From: an uncultured Oscillibacter sp.
GTDB lineage: Bacteria; Bacillota_A; Clostridia; Oscillospirales; Oscillospiraceae
Assembly: GCA_902462475.1 (NCBI GenBank)
Contig: CABQCB010000107.1
Span: 1 to 6,526, forward strand
Direction of reading: 5' to 3'
DNA: 6,526 bases
Below the pieces are notes generated by a model. That model worked only from the letters and a program-made list of their open reading frames with translations, searched no databases and was not told where the DNA came from. Shown in pieces: positions 5,395 to 6,526 of this stretch. The first letter of the stretch is position 1. Each line of letters opens with the position of its first letter. Both the position numbers and the translations under genes were made by a program.

Positions 5395-6526
5395 TCACAT
5401 CTTCTCCGGCGCGTCCACGCCGATGAGCTTCAGGCCGTTTTTCAGCACCACGCGGGTGTCGTCCGCCAGCTTGAGCCGGGCGGCCATGACGCCGGGCTCC
5501 TCGCCCTTGATGCGGCAGGCGGTGTAGAAGCGGTGGAAGCAGCCGGCCAGCTCCTGGAGATAGCGGTTGATGTGGCTGGGGTCGTAGTCCCGGGCCGAGA
5601 GCTTGATCTCCTCGCAGAACTGGGCGATCTGCTTGATGAGGGCCTTTTCCGTCTCGCCGGTCAGCAAAGACATGTCCACGTCCGCCTGGGCAGGCACCTG
5701 CACGCCCTCCTCGCCCAACGTCCGCAGCAGCGAGCAGATCCGGGCGTGGGCGTACTCCACGTAGTAGATGGGGTTCTCGCTGTCCTCCCGGACGGCCAGG
5801 CCCAGATCGAAGTCCATCTGGGTGTCGGGCTTGGCGTTGAAGAACCAGCGGGCAGCGTCCACGGGGATCTCGTCCAGCAGGTCGCTCAGGGAGATGGCCT
5901 TGCCGGTACGCTTGGACATGCGCACCACCTCGCCGTCCCGCAGCAGCTTCACCAGCTGCATGAGCACGATATCCAGCTTCTCGGAGCCGTTGAGACCCAG
6001 GGCGTCCAGTGCACCCTTCAGGCGGGCCACATGGCCGTGGTGGTCGGCGCCCCAGACGTTGATGACCTTATCGAAGCCGCGGACGGCAAACTTGTTGCGG
6101 TGGTAGGCGATATCGGCGGCGAAGTAGGTGTAGAACCCGTTGGCACGGCGCAGCACGTCGTCCTTCAGGTCCAGCTTTTCGATGTCCGCTTCCTTCTTGC
6201 CGGCCTTGCGGAAGTGGTCCCGCAGGATGTCGGCGGTCTTGAGCCACACGGCGCCGTCCTTTTCGTAGGTCCAGCCCCGCTCCGCCAGCAGCGCCACGGT
6301 CTCGGCCACATAGCCGCTTTCGTGGAGGGTGGACTCATAGAACCAGTTGTCGTAGTGGATCTTGTAGCGCTCCAGATCGGACTTCATCTTGGGCAGGTTC
6401 ACGGAAAGGCCGAACTGGGCCAGCTTCTCCTGGCGCTCCGCCTCGGGCACGTTCAAAAGCTCGTCGCCGTGTTGGTCATAGTAGGCCTGGGCCAGGTCCC
6501 GGATGTCGCCGCCCTGATAGCCGTCC
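5395..6526 (-). CDS. argS: Arginyl-tRNA synthetase, C-terminal two thirds (5' end outside window)
   Basis: 376 residues are visible of a class I synthetase usually about 550-590 long. It charges tRNA-Arg with arginine in the cytoplasm using ATP. The N-terminal additional domain and the HIGH motif lie beyond the right edge. Visible landmarks: the DGYQGGDI and LLNVPEAER regions at the start of the fragment, VWGADHHGHVARL (about 157-169), and the KMSKS-type loop VVRMSKRTG (about 200-208, ATG of the loop at 5919). After it come WFFNAKPDTQMDFDLGLA and the anticodon-binding helix region beginning NPIYYVEYAHARI (about 251-263). The C-terminus LIGVDAPEKM is the normal family ending. The KMSKS loop reads MSKRTG, as is common in bacterial ArgRS. 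It is followed by its own terminator. Confidence 0.97.
   Translation of the reverse strand, partial: DGYQGGDIRDLAQAYYDQHGDELLNVPEAERQEKLAQFGLSVNLPKMKSDLERYKIHYDNWFYESTLHESGYVAETVALLAERGWTYEKDGAVWLKTADILRDHFRKAGKKEADIEKLDLKDDVLRRANGFYTYFAADIAYHRNKFAVRGFDKVINVWGADHHGHVARLKGALDALGLNGSEKLDIVLMQLVKLLRDGEVVRMSKRTGKAISLSDLLDEIPVDAARWFFNAKPDTQMDFDLGLAVREDSENPIYYVEYAHARICSLLRTLGEEGVQVPAQADVDMSLLTGETEKALIKQIAQFCEEIKLSARDYDPSHINRYLQELAGCFHRFYTACRIKGEEPGVMAARLKLADDTRVVLKNGLKLIGVDAPEKM

Overview
The window reads as part of a GC-rich Clostridia (Firmicutes) chromosome, probably an Oscillospiraceae-type gut anaerobe. The basis is strong AGGAGG-type ribosome binding sites, short intergenic gaps closed by GC-rich hairpins with T runs, and the gene content (XpaC, TelA, AzlC/AzlD, YcxB-like and DUF6512 proteins). 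The genus is inference. All eight genes lie on the minus strand, so transcription runs from high to low coordinates. No RNA gene, CRISPR array, insertion sequence or phage gene is visible.

Layout in transcription order. (1) The 3' two thirds of argS (arginyl-tRNA synthetase) enters at the right edge and ends in a strong terminator. (2) A tight three-gene cluster follows: a YcxB-like membrane protein, azlC and azlD. AzlC and AzlD are the two subunits of a branched-chain amino-acid exporter, and their reading frames overlap by 10 bases. A terminator-like hairpin follows azlD. (3) A single DUF6512 membrane protein of unknown role comes next, closed by another terminator. (4) A 200-base intergenic region carries a near-consensus sigma-A promoter (TTGACC, 17 bases, TATAAT) with a palindrome in its spacer. 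(5) That promoter serves xpaC, telA and a TPM-domain protein. The last of these has an Arg/Pro repeat linker and a Gly-rich tail, and runs off the left edge.

Working together: argS is housekeeping. AzlCD would export branched-chain amino acids or analogues. The xpaC-telA-TPM set is a recurring Firmicutes neighbourhood linked to toxic-anion (tellurite) tolerance and probably cell-envelope stress. The biochemistry of these three proteins is poorly known.

I see no clear new defence or mobile system. The best leads are the palindrome inside the xpaC promoter, the repeat-encoded Arg/Pro linker of the TPM protein, and two places where a terminator hairpin stands directly before a gene with no room for a separate promoter.
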